A DNA stretch of 10,420 bases from an uncultured Candidatus Saccharibacteria bacterium (GCA_903891235.1 CAITDW010000180.1:1-10420); one strand, 5' to 3'; shown: positions 1 to 7,266, counted from the stretch's first letter. The notes: generated by a model not told the origin, from the letters alone. Numbers and translations are program-made.

Positions 1-189
1 AATTTGAATTGCTGCTAATGCGACACCAACCTCATGCTCTCGTTCATTTTCCCACTTTAATAAGACTTCTTCCATGTGTCTGATGATTTCCTCTGTTCGA
101 TCGTTAATGAGACCAACTTTTTTTGAAGGTTTTCTTAAATTTTGATTGGGTAGGGTGATTAATTTAAATGAATTTACTTTTTTATCCAT
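1..189 (-). CDS. def: peptide deformylase, N-terminal 63 codons (runs off the left edge)
   Basis: Peptide deformylase removes the formyl group from the N-terminal formyl-methionine of new proteins, using a metal ion, before methionine aminopeptidase acts. Only residues 1-63 are in the window. Seen: an early LITLPNQNLRKPSKKV stretch, matching the family's 'DPvLRkpskpV' start; a helix with a Trp around residue 46; and GVALAAIQ at residues 55-62, matching deformylase motif I (usually GxGLAAPQ). The third Gly is Ala and the Pro is Ile here. Motifs II (EGCLS) and III (HExDH), which carry the metal ligands, lie outside. The gene follows priA by 32 bp on the same strand; priA-def-fmt is a common bacterial order, which supports the call. 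The ATG at 189 has no Shine-Dalgarno sequence but lies 8 nt after a TATACT box, so a leaderless start is likely. Identification is good; activity cannot be judged from this fragment. Confidence 0.85.
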   Translation of the reverse strand, partial: MDKKVNSFKLITLPNQNLRKPSKKVGLINDRTEEIIRHMEEVLLKWENEREHEVGVALAAIQI

Positions 190-197
190 AATCTATG

Positions 198-227
198 AGT
201 ATAAACTAATTTTTTGAAAAATTATAA
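198..227 (-). promoter_or_regulatory. weak candidate promoter for def
   Basis: On the minus strand a TATACT -10 box (203 to 198) lies 8 nt before the def ATG. A TTATAA -35-like hexamer (227 to 222) sits 18 nt upstream and overlaps the priA stop codon. The -35 match is poor. If real, def has its own leaderless transcript in addition to any read-through from priA. Confidence 0.35.
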
Positions 228-2165
228 AAGATTAATTGGATCAATATCATAATTCCAACCATTTGGAAGATTTTTGATAATTTTTATAAGCTCACTTCTA
301 AGCTTAGACTTAATAATGATCTGGTACTGAAATTTATTGTCTACTTTTGTCCTGAAGGATTTAGCTGGCCCAGATAATTCAACATCTAAATTCATTTTTA
401 GTATAATTTCCTTGAACTTATTTGCGTTTAAAGCAGCATTTTTTTCCGTAGCCCTTAAGCACGTCAATTTCAATATTTGTCTAAAAGGAGGGTAGTGATA
501 TTTTTCTCGTTCTAATATCTCATTTGCATAAAAATCCTCATACTTAAGGTTTACAGCATCTTTTACAGCATTACTATCAGGATTATAAGTCTGTATGATT
601 GCTGTTCCGTCTCTGTGCCCTCGTCCAATTCGTCCAATAACTTGATTAATTTGCTGATATGATTTTTCGGTAGCGGTATAGTCAGGAAAACTTAGTGCTG
701 AATCAGCTACTATTACTCCAATTGTACTTAATTTTGGTAGGTCCAGGCCCTTAATTAGTCCTTGAGTTCCGATAATAATATCGACATCACCATCCTTAAC
801 CGAATAATAATTGTGTTCAAAACTATCATCTTTTTTATTATCCTTATCGAATCTTTTAATCTTGGCTTGAGGAAATAACTTTTCTATTTCGTTGACGATA
901 GCTTTAGTGCCAAAGCCTTTATAAAGAATTTCTTGATTGCCACATTTTGGGCATGACGTTTTTGGCTTCGTTCTATAGCTACATGTGTGACATCTAATCT
1001 GAAATTCATCACCGTGATATACCAGGGGTACATCACAATTAGGACAGAGGTCCTGCCAACCGCAAGAATCACAAAAAATAATCCTTGATGTACCTCTTCG
1101 GTTGAGAAATAATAATGATTGTTCATGATTATCGAGTGATTTCTCAACCTCTGTAATTAATGCATCGGATATAATACTGCTTTTGGTAAAAAGAGATTTA
1201 TCCTTTATATCTATTATTTTTTTAGTAATCGTAAACTTTGAATTAGTTTTTGCAATACCTTTCATCCTTATAATTGGTACATTTTTAGTTTTTGCCAGAT
1301 AATAATCCTCAATTTTAGGTGTAGCAGAGCCAATTACGAAATAAGCCTTGTGTAATTCAGCTAATTTACCTGCAACCCTAATAGTTTGATAGTACGGACT
1401 TTGTTCTTGCTTATATGATGACTCGTGAGATTCATCAATTACTATTAAACCTAGATTATGAAATGGACTAAATAAAGCAGATCTAGGACCCAGTACTATT
1501 TTTGGTTCATTTCCAGTTGCAATTTCTAACCAAATTTCAGCTCTTTTTTTTTGTGATAATTTTGAATGGATAACTATAACCTTTTCATGAAATAGGCTTT
1601 TTAGATTTTGGGCTAGCTGAGGAGTCAAGCTAATTTCTGGTGTTAAAATTAATACAGACTTCTTCTGATTAACGTTTCTTAAAGCCAATTCCTGATAGAT
1701 TCTCGTCTTACCGCTCCCTGTATCGCCATGTAGTATATATGTTCCAGGTAATACAATTTTACTTAGGGCATCAGCTTGTTCAGAAGATAATTTGGGCAGG
1801 GTATCTTCAGAAAAATTAGTATTAGTAGTTGTATAAGCATTAGAACTTTGCTTTATTAACAACACATTAGATGGGATAAATTGATTTAGTAATCCTCCTA
1901 TTGAACTTGGATAATAGCTGTGTAGCCAGTTTATTAATTTTAAAGTTTCATCTGGCAAATTCGGAATTTGATTCAATTCATCTAGTATAGGATTAGTTTT
2001 GAATTTTGGTTTTGTTGTATTTCTGATAACTATTCCAATAACTTTTTTGGATCTTAATTTAATAAATATTAGCTTATTTTTAGTAAATTCTTTCTCAGAA
2101 TGGTAAGTAAGAAACTTTTCAGAGTGATAAGACGCGTCTCTTGGTAGAATTTCATAGTAGTACAT
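222..2165 (-). CDS. priA: primosomal protein N', replication restart helicase PriA
   Basis: PriA recognises stalled forks, unwinds DNA 3'-5' and starts reloading of the replicative helicase. Numbering counts a possible GTG at 2168 as residue 1; the preferred start is the ATG at 2165, which lies 7 nt after a TATAAT box. Seen: Walker A GDTGSGKT (148-155), DESH motif II (245-248), SATP motif III (281-284), and a zinc-binding insert with eight Cys in four CxxC pairs (366/369, 375/378, 393/396, 406/409). Motif V region GTQGLIKGLDLP follows (467-478), then motif VI QVIGRIGRG (509-517; commonly QVAGRAGRG). The region before residue 120 is the poorly conserved DNA-binding part. At about 647 aa it is shorter than the E. 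coli protein (732 aa), mostly in the N-terminal half. All helicase and zinc motifs are intact. It is followed by def and is divergent from a winged-helix gene. Confidence 0.97.
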   Translation of the reverse strand: MYYYEILPRDASYHSEKFLTYHSEKEFTKNKLIFIKLRSKKVIGIVIRNTTKPKFKTNPILDELNQIPNLPDETLKLINWLHSYYPSSIGGLLNQFIPSNVLLIKQSSNAYTTTNTNFSEDTLPKLSSEQADALSKIVLPGTYILHGDTGSGKTRIYQELALRNVNQKKSVLILTPEISLTPQLAQNLKSLFHEKVIVIHSKLSQKKRAEIWLEIATGNEPKIVLGPRSALFSPFHNLGLIVIDESHESSYKQEQSPYYQTIRVAGKLAELHKAYFVIGSATPKIEDYYLAKTKNVPIIRMKGIAKTNSKFTITKKIIDIKDKSLFTKSSIISDALITEVEKSLDNHEQSLLFLNRRGTSRIIFCDSCGWQDLCPNCDVPLVYHGDEFQIRCHTCSYRTKPKTSCPKCGNQEILYKGFGTKAIVNEIEKLFPQAKIKRFDKDNKKDDSFEHNYYSVKDGDVDIIIGTQGLIKGLDLPKLSTIGVIVADSALSFPDYTATEKSYQQINQVIGRIGRGHRDGTAIIQTYNPDSNAVKDAVNLKYEDFYANEILEREKYHYPPFRQILKLTCLRATEKNAALNANKFKEIILKMNLDVELSGPAKSFRTKVDNKFQYQIIIKSKLRSELIKIIKNLPNGWNYDIDPINLL

Positions 2166-2172
2166 CACTTTA

Positions 2173-2202
2173 ATTATATATTTTTTGCAAATATTATTGT
2201 AA
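2173..2202 (-). promoter_or_regulatory. promoter of priA (leaderless)
   Basis: On the minus strand TTACAA (2202 to 2197), 18 nt, then a perfect TATAAT (2178 to 2173). The ATG of priA follows after 7 nt, where transcription would be expected to start, so the mRNA should have essentially no leader. The -35 hexamer is the complement of the -35 of the divergent promoter. Called by eye in AT-rich DNA. Confidence 0.5.
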
Positions 2203-2225
2203 TTAAAAAATAAAGCCTTTATAAT
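2197..2225 (+). promoter_or_regulatory. promoter of the winged-helix gene, sharing its -35 with priA
   Basis: TTGTAA (2197-2202), 17 nt, then TATAAT (2220-2225). Transcription would start near 2231-2232. That is downstream of the ATG at 2228, so the first usable start codon is the in-frame ATG at 2255. The two divergent promoters use the same six bases as their -35 boxes. Confidence 0.5.
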
Positions 2226-2254
2226 TAATGTTGTTCGAAAGACAATGTGAAATT

Positions 2255-2545
2255 ATGTTAGATGTATTTATAACTTCCAGAGTAAGACGCAAGATTATAG
2301 TAATCTATGCTAAGTATCCAGACTTCAAGACACATGTTAGAGGTCTTGCTAAGCTTATCAAGGAAGATGCCGGTAACATACAGAGAGAACTTAAAAGACT
2401 CGAAAAAATTGGCTTCCTAATTTCAGAAAAACAGGGAAACACTAAAGTTTATTACACTAACAAACAGTTTATAATTTTTAAGGAACTTCAGAGTATTGTC
2501 CTAAAATCTCAAAGAGCTTCTCAAAAAAGAAACCACATGAACTAA
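2255..2545 (+). CDS. small winged-helix DNA-binding protein
   Basis: A 96-residue protein (105 if the ATG at 2228 is used) with the layout of single-domain ArsR/MarR-like winged helices that are common in CPR genomes. Counting from 2228: an N-terminal helix 'LDVFITSRVRRKIIVIYAKY'; a segment 'HVRGLAKLI' typical of the first HTH helix; a recognition-helix-like 'NIQRELKRLEKIGFL' (about 50-64); and a two-strand wing with 'GNTKVYYTNKQF' (about 70-81). The basic tail ends SQRASQKRNHMN. No metal-binding Cys cluster or ligand domain is visible, so what it senses is unknown. The shorter start is preferred because the family fold begins at MLDVF and because the promoter at 2197-2225 predicts a transcript start past 2228. 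It is divergent from priA and 56 bp upstream of rpsU, which has its own promoter. Function beyond DNA binding is not known. Confidence 0.72.
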   Translation: MLDVFITSRVRRKIIVIYAKYPDFKTHVRGLAKLIKEDAGNIQRELKRLEKIGFLISEKQGNTKVYYTNKQFIIFKELQSIVLKSQRASQKRNHMN

Positions 2546-2563
2546 TCTTTTATAAATAAATAT

Positions 2564-2592
2564 TTGCAAAAACAGAGCTAACATCATACAAT
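2564..2592 (+). promoter_or_regulatory. promoter of the rpsU-yqeY-adk-map operon
   Basis: TTGCAA (2564-2569), 17 nt, TACAAT (2587-2592). The rpsU ATG is 9 nt after the -10 box, so the leader would be at most about 3 nt. The -35 is embedded in AAATATTTGCAAAA, which recurs exactly at the nrdR promoter. Confidence 0.6.
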
Positions 2593-2601
2593 ATACCCAT
2601 A

Positions 2602-2817
2602 ATGATACAAGTTACTAGAAGAGATTCAAAAGAACCAATGGAAAACTTAATCAGACGATTCACTCGAAAGGTGCAACAGTCTGGTATTTTAATGGAAGCT
2701 AAGCAGAATCAGTACTTTCAAAAACCTATCTCTAAAACAGAAAGAAGAGAAAAGGCTATAGTCCGTCAAGAAAGAAAAGCTGATAAAGCTAAAAAATTAA
2801 AATTAGGCCAGCGGTAA
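2602..2817 (+). CDS. rpsU: small ribosomal subunit protein bS21
   Basis: bS21 binds the 30S platform near the 3' end of 16S rRNA and helps in initiation. The 71-residue length and the pattern fit the family: the conserved core 'LIRRFTRKVQQSGILMEAKQ' (about 16-35) corresponds to the E. coli '[20 protein letters not shown]' region, followed by 'YFQKPISKTERREKA' (about 38-52) and a long Lys/Arg-rich helical tail. The start is the first ATG after the TTGCAA/TACAAT promoter. No Shine-Dalgarno sequence precedes it, and the mRNA is probably leaderless. It is the first gene of a tight run with yqeY (9 nt gap), adk and map. The rpsU-yqeY pairing is seen in many bacteria and strengthens both calls. Confidence 0.93.
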   Translation: MIQVTRRDSKEPMENLIRRFTRKVQQSGILMEAKQNQYFQKPISKTERREKAIVRQERKADKAKKLKLGQR

Positions 2818-2826
2818 GTATAATAT

Positions 2827-3279
2827 ATGCTCAAGCAGCAATTAAATGAAGATTTGAAGACTGCCTTACTTGCCAAAGATCAACTAGCCGTAGATACACT
2901 AAGAGGACTCAAGAGCGCTATTCTTTATGTTGAAGTAGCTAAAGGTATAAGAGATGAAGGGTTAGATGACTCTAAAATAATCGAGGTCTTAACTAAGGAA
3001 TCAAAAAAAAGACAGGAAAGCGCTGATCTTTATAAACAAGCTGGCAATCATAATGCTAATGAAAAAGAAATAAAAGAAAAAATACTTATAGATAAGTATT
3101 TACCTAAACAACTTTCTGATGATCAAATTAAACAGGTTATCGATAATGTTATTAAGACATTCAAAGATCCTACCGCAAAAGATATGGGTATTATAATTGG
3201 CCAGGTCAAAAAAGAAACTAATGGTGCTGCTGATGGCGCTAAAATTGCCGCAATAGTTAAAGAAAGACTGAGTAGCTAA
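2827..3279 (+). CDS. yqeY: GatB/YqeY domain protein
   Basis: YqeY-family proteins resemble the C-terminal tRNA-binding tail domain of GatB, a subunit of the tRNA-dependent amidotransferase. Their exact role is not settled, though a link to tRNA or translation is assumed. The 150-residue length is typical. Recognisable family stretches are the N-terminal 'LNEDLKTALLAKDQLAVDTLRGLKSAI', the 'VLTKESKKRQESADLYKQAG' helix (about 57-76), 'KYLPKQLSDDQI' (about 93-104), and the C-terminal 'MGIIIGQVKKETNGAADGAKIAAIVKERL', close to the family 'MGkvMk.l..k..GraDgk.vs.iVk..L' pattern. It lies 9 nt after rpsU and its stop is one nt before the adk ATG, so it is part of the rpsU operon. No Shine-Dalgarno sequence is visible. 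A TATAAT just before its ATG is too close to the start codon to act as its promoter. Confidence 0.93.
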   Translation: MLKQQLNEDLKTALLAKDQLAVDTLRGLKSAILYVEVAKGIRDEGLDDSKIIEVLTKESKKRQESADLYKQAGNHNANEKEIKEKILIDKYLPKQLSDDQIKQVIDNVIKTFKDPTAKDMGIIIGQVKKETNGAADGAKIAAIVKERLSS

Positions 3280-3280
3280 T

Positions 3281-3835
3281 ATGATTATACTTCTAGGTGT
3301 TGCAGGTTCTGGTAAAAGTATGCAGGGAAGATTATTGGCAGATGAAGCAGGATATCCATGGTTATCTACTGGTGAGTTGCTAAGAGTACTCATCACAGGT
3401 AAAAGAAGACAAGAAATGCTTAAGGGTAAACTATTAAGTGATGATGAAGTTATAAATGTTTTTAATACGGTTGTTAACTTAATAGATACTAATAAAGAGT
3501 TTGTTTTAGATGGTTTTCCTAGGACAATTGGTCAAGTTGACTGGATACTTTCTCAAATTAATTCAGGACGATTCAATTTAACTGCAATCTATCATCTTGT
3601 TGCATCAGAAGAAGTGATTATTGAGAGATTACAGTCACGAGGAAGAATTGACGATACAAAAAGTGCAATTAACGTTAGACTAGAAGAGTTTAATGAAGTT
3701 ACACTTCCAATATTAGATCACTTCAAAAAAGAGGGCATCAAAATTATAAATGTAGATGCTAGTCTGACCCCTCAAGCCATTCATGAGAATATTATGAATA
3801 GCTTAAATTCTATAAAATCAAAAAATTTGGAATAA
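3281..3835 (+). CDS. adk: adenylate kinase-family nucleoside monophosphate kinase, short-lid form
   Basis: Adenylate kinase interconverts ATP + AMP and two ADP. Seen: the P-loop GVAGSGKS (6-13), the NMP-binding 'LSTGELLR' (28-35; usually STGDMLR), the 'VLDGFPRT' motif (75-82), and lid-side arginines in 'SRGRIDD' (119-125) with R133 in 'NVRLEEF'. The lid is short and has no zinc cysteines; total length is 184 aa. The P-loop is unusual: the common form is GxPGaGKGTq, but here Pro is replaced by Ala and the residues after Lys are Ser-Met-Gln. The catalytic Lys12 and the main Args are present, so activity is plausible. Substrate preference (AMP versus another NMP) cannot be fixed from sequence. 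The gene sits directly before map, the remnant of the classical secY-adk-map order, which supports adk. It begins one nt after yqeY without a Shine-Dalgarno sequence. Confidence 0.87.
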   Translation: MIILLGVAGSGKSMQGRLLADEAGYPWLSTGELLRVLITGKRRQEMLKGKLLSDDEVINVFNTVVNLIDTNKEFVLDGFPRTIGQVDWILSQINSGRFNLTAIYHLVASEEVIIERLQSRGRIDDTKSAINVRLEEFNEVTLPILDHFKKEGIKIINVDASLTPQAIHENIMNSLNSIKSKNLE

Positions 3836-3840
3836 AAAAT

Positions 3841-4590
3841 ATGTTCACTAGGGTAAAATCTCCTGAAGAAATACAAGCTATGAGAAATAGTGGAAGAATT
3901 CTTTCGGCTGTCTTAGATGTTCTTGGTAAAAATCTTGAAGTTGGTATGTCTACAATGGAACTTAATAATATTGCAAATGAAGAAGTCAAATCTTTAGGTG
4001 GCAAGCCAGCTTTTCTTGGATACCAGGGCTTTCCCGCAGTTCTATGCGTTTCATTAAATGATGAGGTTGTGCATGGAATTCCAAAAAAAACTAGGATCAT
4101 AGAAGATGGTGATATTGTGAGCTTAGATTTTGGAGTAAAGTATGAAGGAATGATTACCGATGCTGCTAGAACATTTATTGCTGGAGAAGCTAGAAATGAC
4201 CGAGAAAAATCTTTAGTTAGAATTACTGAAAAATCTATGCTTGATGGAATAAATCAGATAAGAGATAAAATTAAGGTAGGCGATATATCCTTTGAGATAG
4301 AAAATACTTTAAAGAAACATAAACTCGGAATTGTAAGAGACTTAGTTGGACATGGAGTTGGACATGAACTTCATGAGGATCCAAATATACCTAATTACGG
4401 AAGTAAAAATACTGGACCTTTACTTTATCAAAATATGACAATAGCCATCGAGCCAATGGCTACACTGGGTGACTATCATGTATATGTTGCCGATGATGGA
4501 TGGACCGTTAAAACCAAAGATGGTTCAAGATCGGCTCATTTCGAGCATACTGTGCTAATTGGATCTAATGGTGCAGAAATTTTAACTTAA
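3841..4590 (+). CDS. map: methionine aminopeptidase, type I
   Basis: Removes the initiator methionine from new proteins after deformylation, in the cytoplasm. The 249-residue length and lack of an extra N-terminal or insert domain match type Ia enzymes. The pita-bread-fold metal ligands are all visible: D96 (in SLDFG), D107 (in TDAARTF), H171 (in GHGVGHELHEDP), E204 (in IEPM) and E235 (in FEHT). The substrate-contacting histidines H78 (VVHGIP) and H178 are also present. Numbering is almost the same as in the E. coli enzyme. It starts 5 nt after the adk stop with no Shine-Dalgarno sequence and is the last gene of the rpsU-yqeY-adk-map run; the next gene, ftsA, has its own promoter. No truncation or missing residue is seen. 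Together with def at the left edge, both steps of N-terminal methionine processing are present in this window. Confidence 0.97.
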   Translation: MFTRVKSPEEIQAMRNSGRILSAVLDVLGKNLEVGMSTMELNNIANEEVKSLGGKPAFLGYQGFPAVLCVSLNDEVVHGIPKKTRIIEDGDIVSLDFGVKYEGMITDAARTFIAGEARNDREKSLVRITEKSMLDGINQIRDKIKVGDISFEIENTLKKHKLGIVRDLVGHGVGHELHEDPNIPNYGSKNTGPLLYQNMTIAIEPMATLGDYHVYVADDGWTVKTKDGSRSAHFEHTVLIGSNGAEILT

Positions 4591-4605
4591 TTTGAAAATA
4601 ATTAC

Positions 4606-4635
4606 TTGCCCAATCTATAGCATAGGCGCTATACT
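4606..4635 (+). promoter_or_regulatory. promoter of ftsA (leaderless), with a palindrome over the -10
   Basis: TTGCCC (4606-4611), 18 nt, TATACT (4630-4635), then 6 nt to the ftsA ATG, so transcription should begin at or next to the start codon. A perfect 6-bp inverted repeat, TATAGC (4616-4621) and GCTATA (4628-4633) with a 6-nt centre, overlaps the spacer and the -10. That is a typical position for a repressor operator. Whether a protein binds there is unknown. Confidence 0.5.
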
Positions 4636-4641
4636 TCATCT

Positions 4642-5868
4642 ATGCGTGATTCCAGTAACAGTTTCATAGGCCTAGATATAGGAACAAGTAAAATCAGATG
4701 CGTAGTCGGCATGAATGATTCTAGAGATGCTTCAAAGCTCTCAATTATTGGTTATGGCATATCTAATAACGTTGGTATGAGAAAAGGAACCGTCGTTCAT
4801 GTAGGTGAAGTCTCTGAGGCCATTACTCAAGCAGTCTCTGAAGCCGAAAGACTATGTGGATTTCCTATTCACTCAGCAACAATCAATATCAATGGATCTC
4901 ATGTTACTGGCATGAATTCTCAAGGTGTGATTGCCATAAGTTCAGCCAACAGAGTTATCACAGAAGAAGACCGAGCAAGAGTTGAAGAAGCAGCTTCAAT
5001 CATTCAATTACCTCCCAATAGGGAGATAGTTCAAATTTTTCCCAAGAATTATCATCTTGATGGACAGGAGAATATTAAAGATCCCGTTGGAATGAATGGC
5101 GTTAGGCTAGAAGTAGATACTCATATTGTTTCAGCATCGACTCCTAATCTAAGAAATCTTGACGCTGCACTGGAAAAGGCTCAGGTTAGTCCGAATCATC
5201 ATACTGTATCAGGTTTAGCGGCTGCAGAAGCGGTACTAAATAGACAACAAAAAGAATCGGGAACAGTTGTCATAGACATTGGTGCAGGAACTACAAACAT
5301 GGCTGTAATCGAGGATGGAGAAGTACAGTATGTCAGCATTATACCCATTGGAGGAGTTAATGTGACTAATGATTTGGCGATTGGCCTTAAAACTGACTTA
5401 GATGTTGCCGAAAAAGTAAAGACAGAATATGCAAGTCTCAAGAAGGGGATAATTAAAAAAGAGGGGATAAAATTTAAGATTAAAGATCAAAACTATACCT
5501 TTAAGGCTAGTGAAGTTGATATGATTACTGAAGCGAGGATAGAAGAATTATTTGATTTTGTTGACGATGAACTTAAGAAGATTGCTAGATCAAGAAAATT
5601 ACCTGGTGGAGTAGTTATAGTTGGCGGAACCGCAAATATTCCTGGGATTGCTGAATTTGCTAAAGAAAAACTACAATTAGCTGCAAGGATTGGAAAATTG
5701 CAAAATATTAGTGGTCTGACTGATAATGTTGACAATCCTAGCTTTGCAACAGCTATTGGTTTGATGCATTTAGATATGCTTATGCCTAATATGGAAATGA
5801 ACAACTCAAATAATTACAAGAGTCGAACATTTGATTTTGCGCGCACAATAATTAATCGATTCAAATAA
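4642..5868 (+). CDS. ftsA: cell division protein FtsA
   Basis: Actin-like ATPase that tethers FtsZ filaments to the inner face of the membrane and recruits later division proteins. Seen in order: phosphate-1 loop 'GLDIGTSKI' (10-18), the FtsA-specific 1C domain (roughly 85-165), phosphate-2 loop 'VIDIGAGTTNM' (210-220), and the adenosine motif 'VIVGGTANIPG' (325-335). The C-terminal 'TFDFARTIINRFK' (396-408) reads as an amphipathic, basic membrane-targeting helix after a polar Asn/Ser-rich linker. The 408-residue length is normal. It lies 51 bp after map with its own promoter; the ATG has no Shine-Dalgarno sequence and is 6 nt from the -10 box, implying a leaderless mRNA. ftsZ follows after 96 bp. 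No other dcw-cluster genes (mur, ftsQ, ftsW) are next to it in this window. Confidence 0.95.
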   Translation: MRDSSNSFIGLDIGTSKIRCVVGMNDSRDASKLSIIGYGISNNVGMRKGTVVHVGEVSEAITQAVSEAERLCGFPIHSATININGSHVTGMNSQGVIAISSANRVITEEDRARVEEAASIIQLPPNREIVQIFPKNYHLDGQENIKDPVGMNGVRLEVDTHIVSASTPNLRNLDAALEKAQVSPNHHTVSGLAAAEAVLNRQQKESGTVVIDIGAGTTNMAVIEDGEVQYVSIIPIGGVNVTNDLAIGLKTDLDVAEKVKTEYASLKKGIIKKEGIKFKIKDQNYTFKASEVDMITEARIEELFDFVDDELKKIARSRKLPGGVVIVGGTANIPGIAEFAKEKLQLAARIGKLQNISGLTDNVDNPSFATAIGLMHLDMLMPNMEMNNSNNYKSRTFDFARTIINRFK

Positions 5869-5902
5869 AGCAAAATACATTGAGTAATAATTGAGTTTTT
5901 GA

Positions 5903-5931
5903 TTGAAAGACTATTATTAATATCGTATACT
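5903..5931 (+). promoter_or_regulatory. promoter of ftsZ
   Basis: TTGAAA (5903-5908), 17 nt, TATACT (5926-5931): the best sigma70-like match in the window. Transcription would start near 5938, giving a leader of about 27 nt with AAGAGGG (5951-5957) as the Shine-Dalgarno sequence, 7 nt before the ATG at 5965. This would let ftsZ be made independently of ftsA. Confidence 0.62.
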
Positions 5932-5964
5932 AAAATTATATAAATCATAAAAGAGGGATACAAA

Positions 5965-7266
5965 ATGCCACAAGTTGAGCCAGCTATTGAAACTTTTGCA
6001 AGAATTAAGGTTATTGGTGTTGGTGGTGCTGGTGGAGCAGCAATCAATAGAATGGTAGAATCTGGCGTTAAAGGCGTAGAGTTTGTGGCTATAAATACTG
6101 ACGGACAAGCCCTCCATCACTCAAAAGCTAATGAAAAAATACATATTGGTAAAGAAACGACTAGAGGATTAGGTTCCGGTGCAGATCCTTCTGTTGGCAG
6201 AAGGGCTGCTGAAGAATCATTAGAAGAAATCAATAAATCTTTTGAGGGATCAGACATGGTCTTTATAACGATTGGAGCTGGTGGTGGAACCGGTAGTGGT
6301 GCTGGACCAATTGTCTCTAAGGCTGCACATGATAGTGGCGCCTTAGTGGTTGCTTTTGCGACACGACCATTTGCTTTCGAGGGTGATAAAAGAAGACGAA
6401 ACGCTGAACAGTGCATAGATCAATTAAGGGAATCAGTTGATACCCTAATTGTTATCCCAAATGATAGATTACTGCAAACTATCGATAGACAAACTCCACT
6501 CATGGAAGCCTTTAAGGTTGCTGATGATGTTTTGAGGCAGGGCGTACAAGGTATATCTGACCTAATAACTGTACATGGATTAATTAACCTAGATTTTGCA
6601 GACGTTAAATCAGTTATGAAGAATGCAGGTTCAGCATTAATGGGTATTGGTAGGGCTAGTGGTGAAAATAGAGCAATCACTGCTGCACAGCAAGCCATTG
6701 AGTCTCCTTTATTGGAAGTATCGATTGATGGAGCAAGAGGCATATTATTCAACGTAATTGGCGGCAGTGATTTAACTATGCATGAAATTAATGCAGCCGC
6801 TGAATTAATTACCAATGCTTCAGATCCTGATGCAAATATTATATTTGGTGCGACTGTGGATAATGAACTAGAGGATGAAGTTATTATTACTGTAGTTGCT
6901 ACAGGTTTTGATGCATCATATTTTTCAAATCGACATGAAGCAGCTAATGAGTTGCGTAATGAATATGTGGATGATGAGATTGATGAAGAAGACACTATAG
7001 CTGATAAGCTTGCTGAAGGTAAAACTGAAGAAGTTGTAGATAGTTTGGATATGGATCTTGAGAAAAAAACTGAATCAGAAAGTGACTTCCATAAAGAAAA
7101 TATGTCGAATATTTGGAATACTGATAATAATGATACTGATAGTATTGAAGAGGCAAGTAATTCGTTAGAAAAAACTCCAGAAGAAGATCTAGATAAGCCA
7201 TCATTTTTAAGAAGATTGAGAAATAGAAGAAAAAACAACGATGATGATAACTTTTTAGCAGATTAG
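5965..7266 (+). CDS. ftsZ: cell division protein FtsZ
   Basis: Tubulin-like GTPase that polymerises into the division ring. Seen: the N-terminal nucleotide loop 'VIGVGGAGG' (16-24), 'NTDGQAL' (44-50), the tubulin signature GGGTGSG (106-112), and the T7 synergy loop 'NLDFADVKSVM' (208-218), with D210 and D213 as the expected GTP-hydrolysis residues. The C-terminal half of the core continues to about residue 320 ('GFDASYF'). It is followed by an acidic, Asp/Glu/Ser-rich linker (about 330-410) and the FtsA-binding tail 'KPSFLRRL' (411-418), then a basic and an acidic end. The signature has Ser where bacterial FtsZ normally has Thr (GGGTGTG). The total of 433 aa is a little long because of the linker. 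The start is fixed by AAGAGGG 7 nt upstream. It is downstream of ftsA, the usual partner. Confidence 0.98.
   Translation: MPQVEPAIETFARIKVIGVGGAGGAAINRMVESGVKGVEFVAINTDGQALHHSKANEKIHIGKETTRGLGSGADPSVGRRAAEESLEEINKSFEGSDMVFITIGAGGGTGSGAGPIVSKAAHDSGALVVAFATRPFAFEGDKRRRNAEQCIDQLRESVDTLIVIPNDRLLQTIDRQTPLMEAFKVADDVLRQGVQGISDLITVHGLINLDFADVKSVMKNAGSALMGIGRASGENRAITAAQQAIESPLLEVSIDGARGILFNVIGGSDLTMHEINAAAELITNASDPDANIIFGATVDNELEDEVIITVVATGFDASYFSNRHEAANELRNEYVDDEIDEEDTIADKLAEGKTEEVVDSLDMDLEKKTESESDFHKENMSNIWNTDNNDTDSIEEASNSLEKTPEEDLDKPSFLRRLRNRRKNNDDDNFLAD

Noticed and set aside
2819..2824. A TATAAT just before yqeY as a promoter.
   Set aside because: It lies 2 nt before the ATG, so transcription would start inside the gene, and no good -35 is present. 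yqeY fits in the rpsU operon.
6420..7238. A 272-codon open frame on the minus strand inside ftsZ, and shorter antisense frames in priA, map, ftsA and nrdR.
   Set aside because: They are the complements of well-conserved genes, Ser/Leu-rich as expected for antisense frames, and match no family; none has a convincing promoter or ribosome-binding site.
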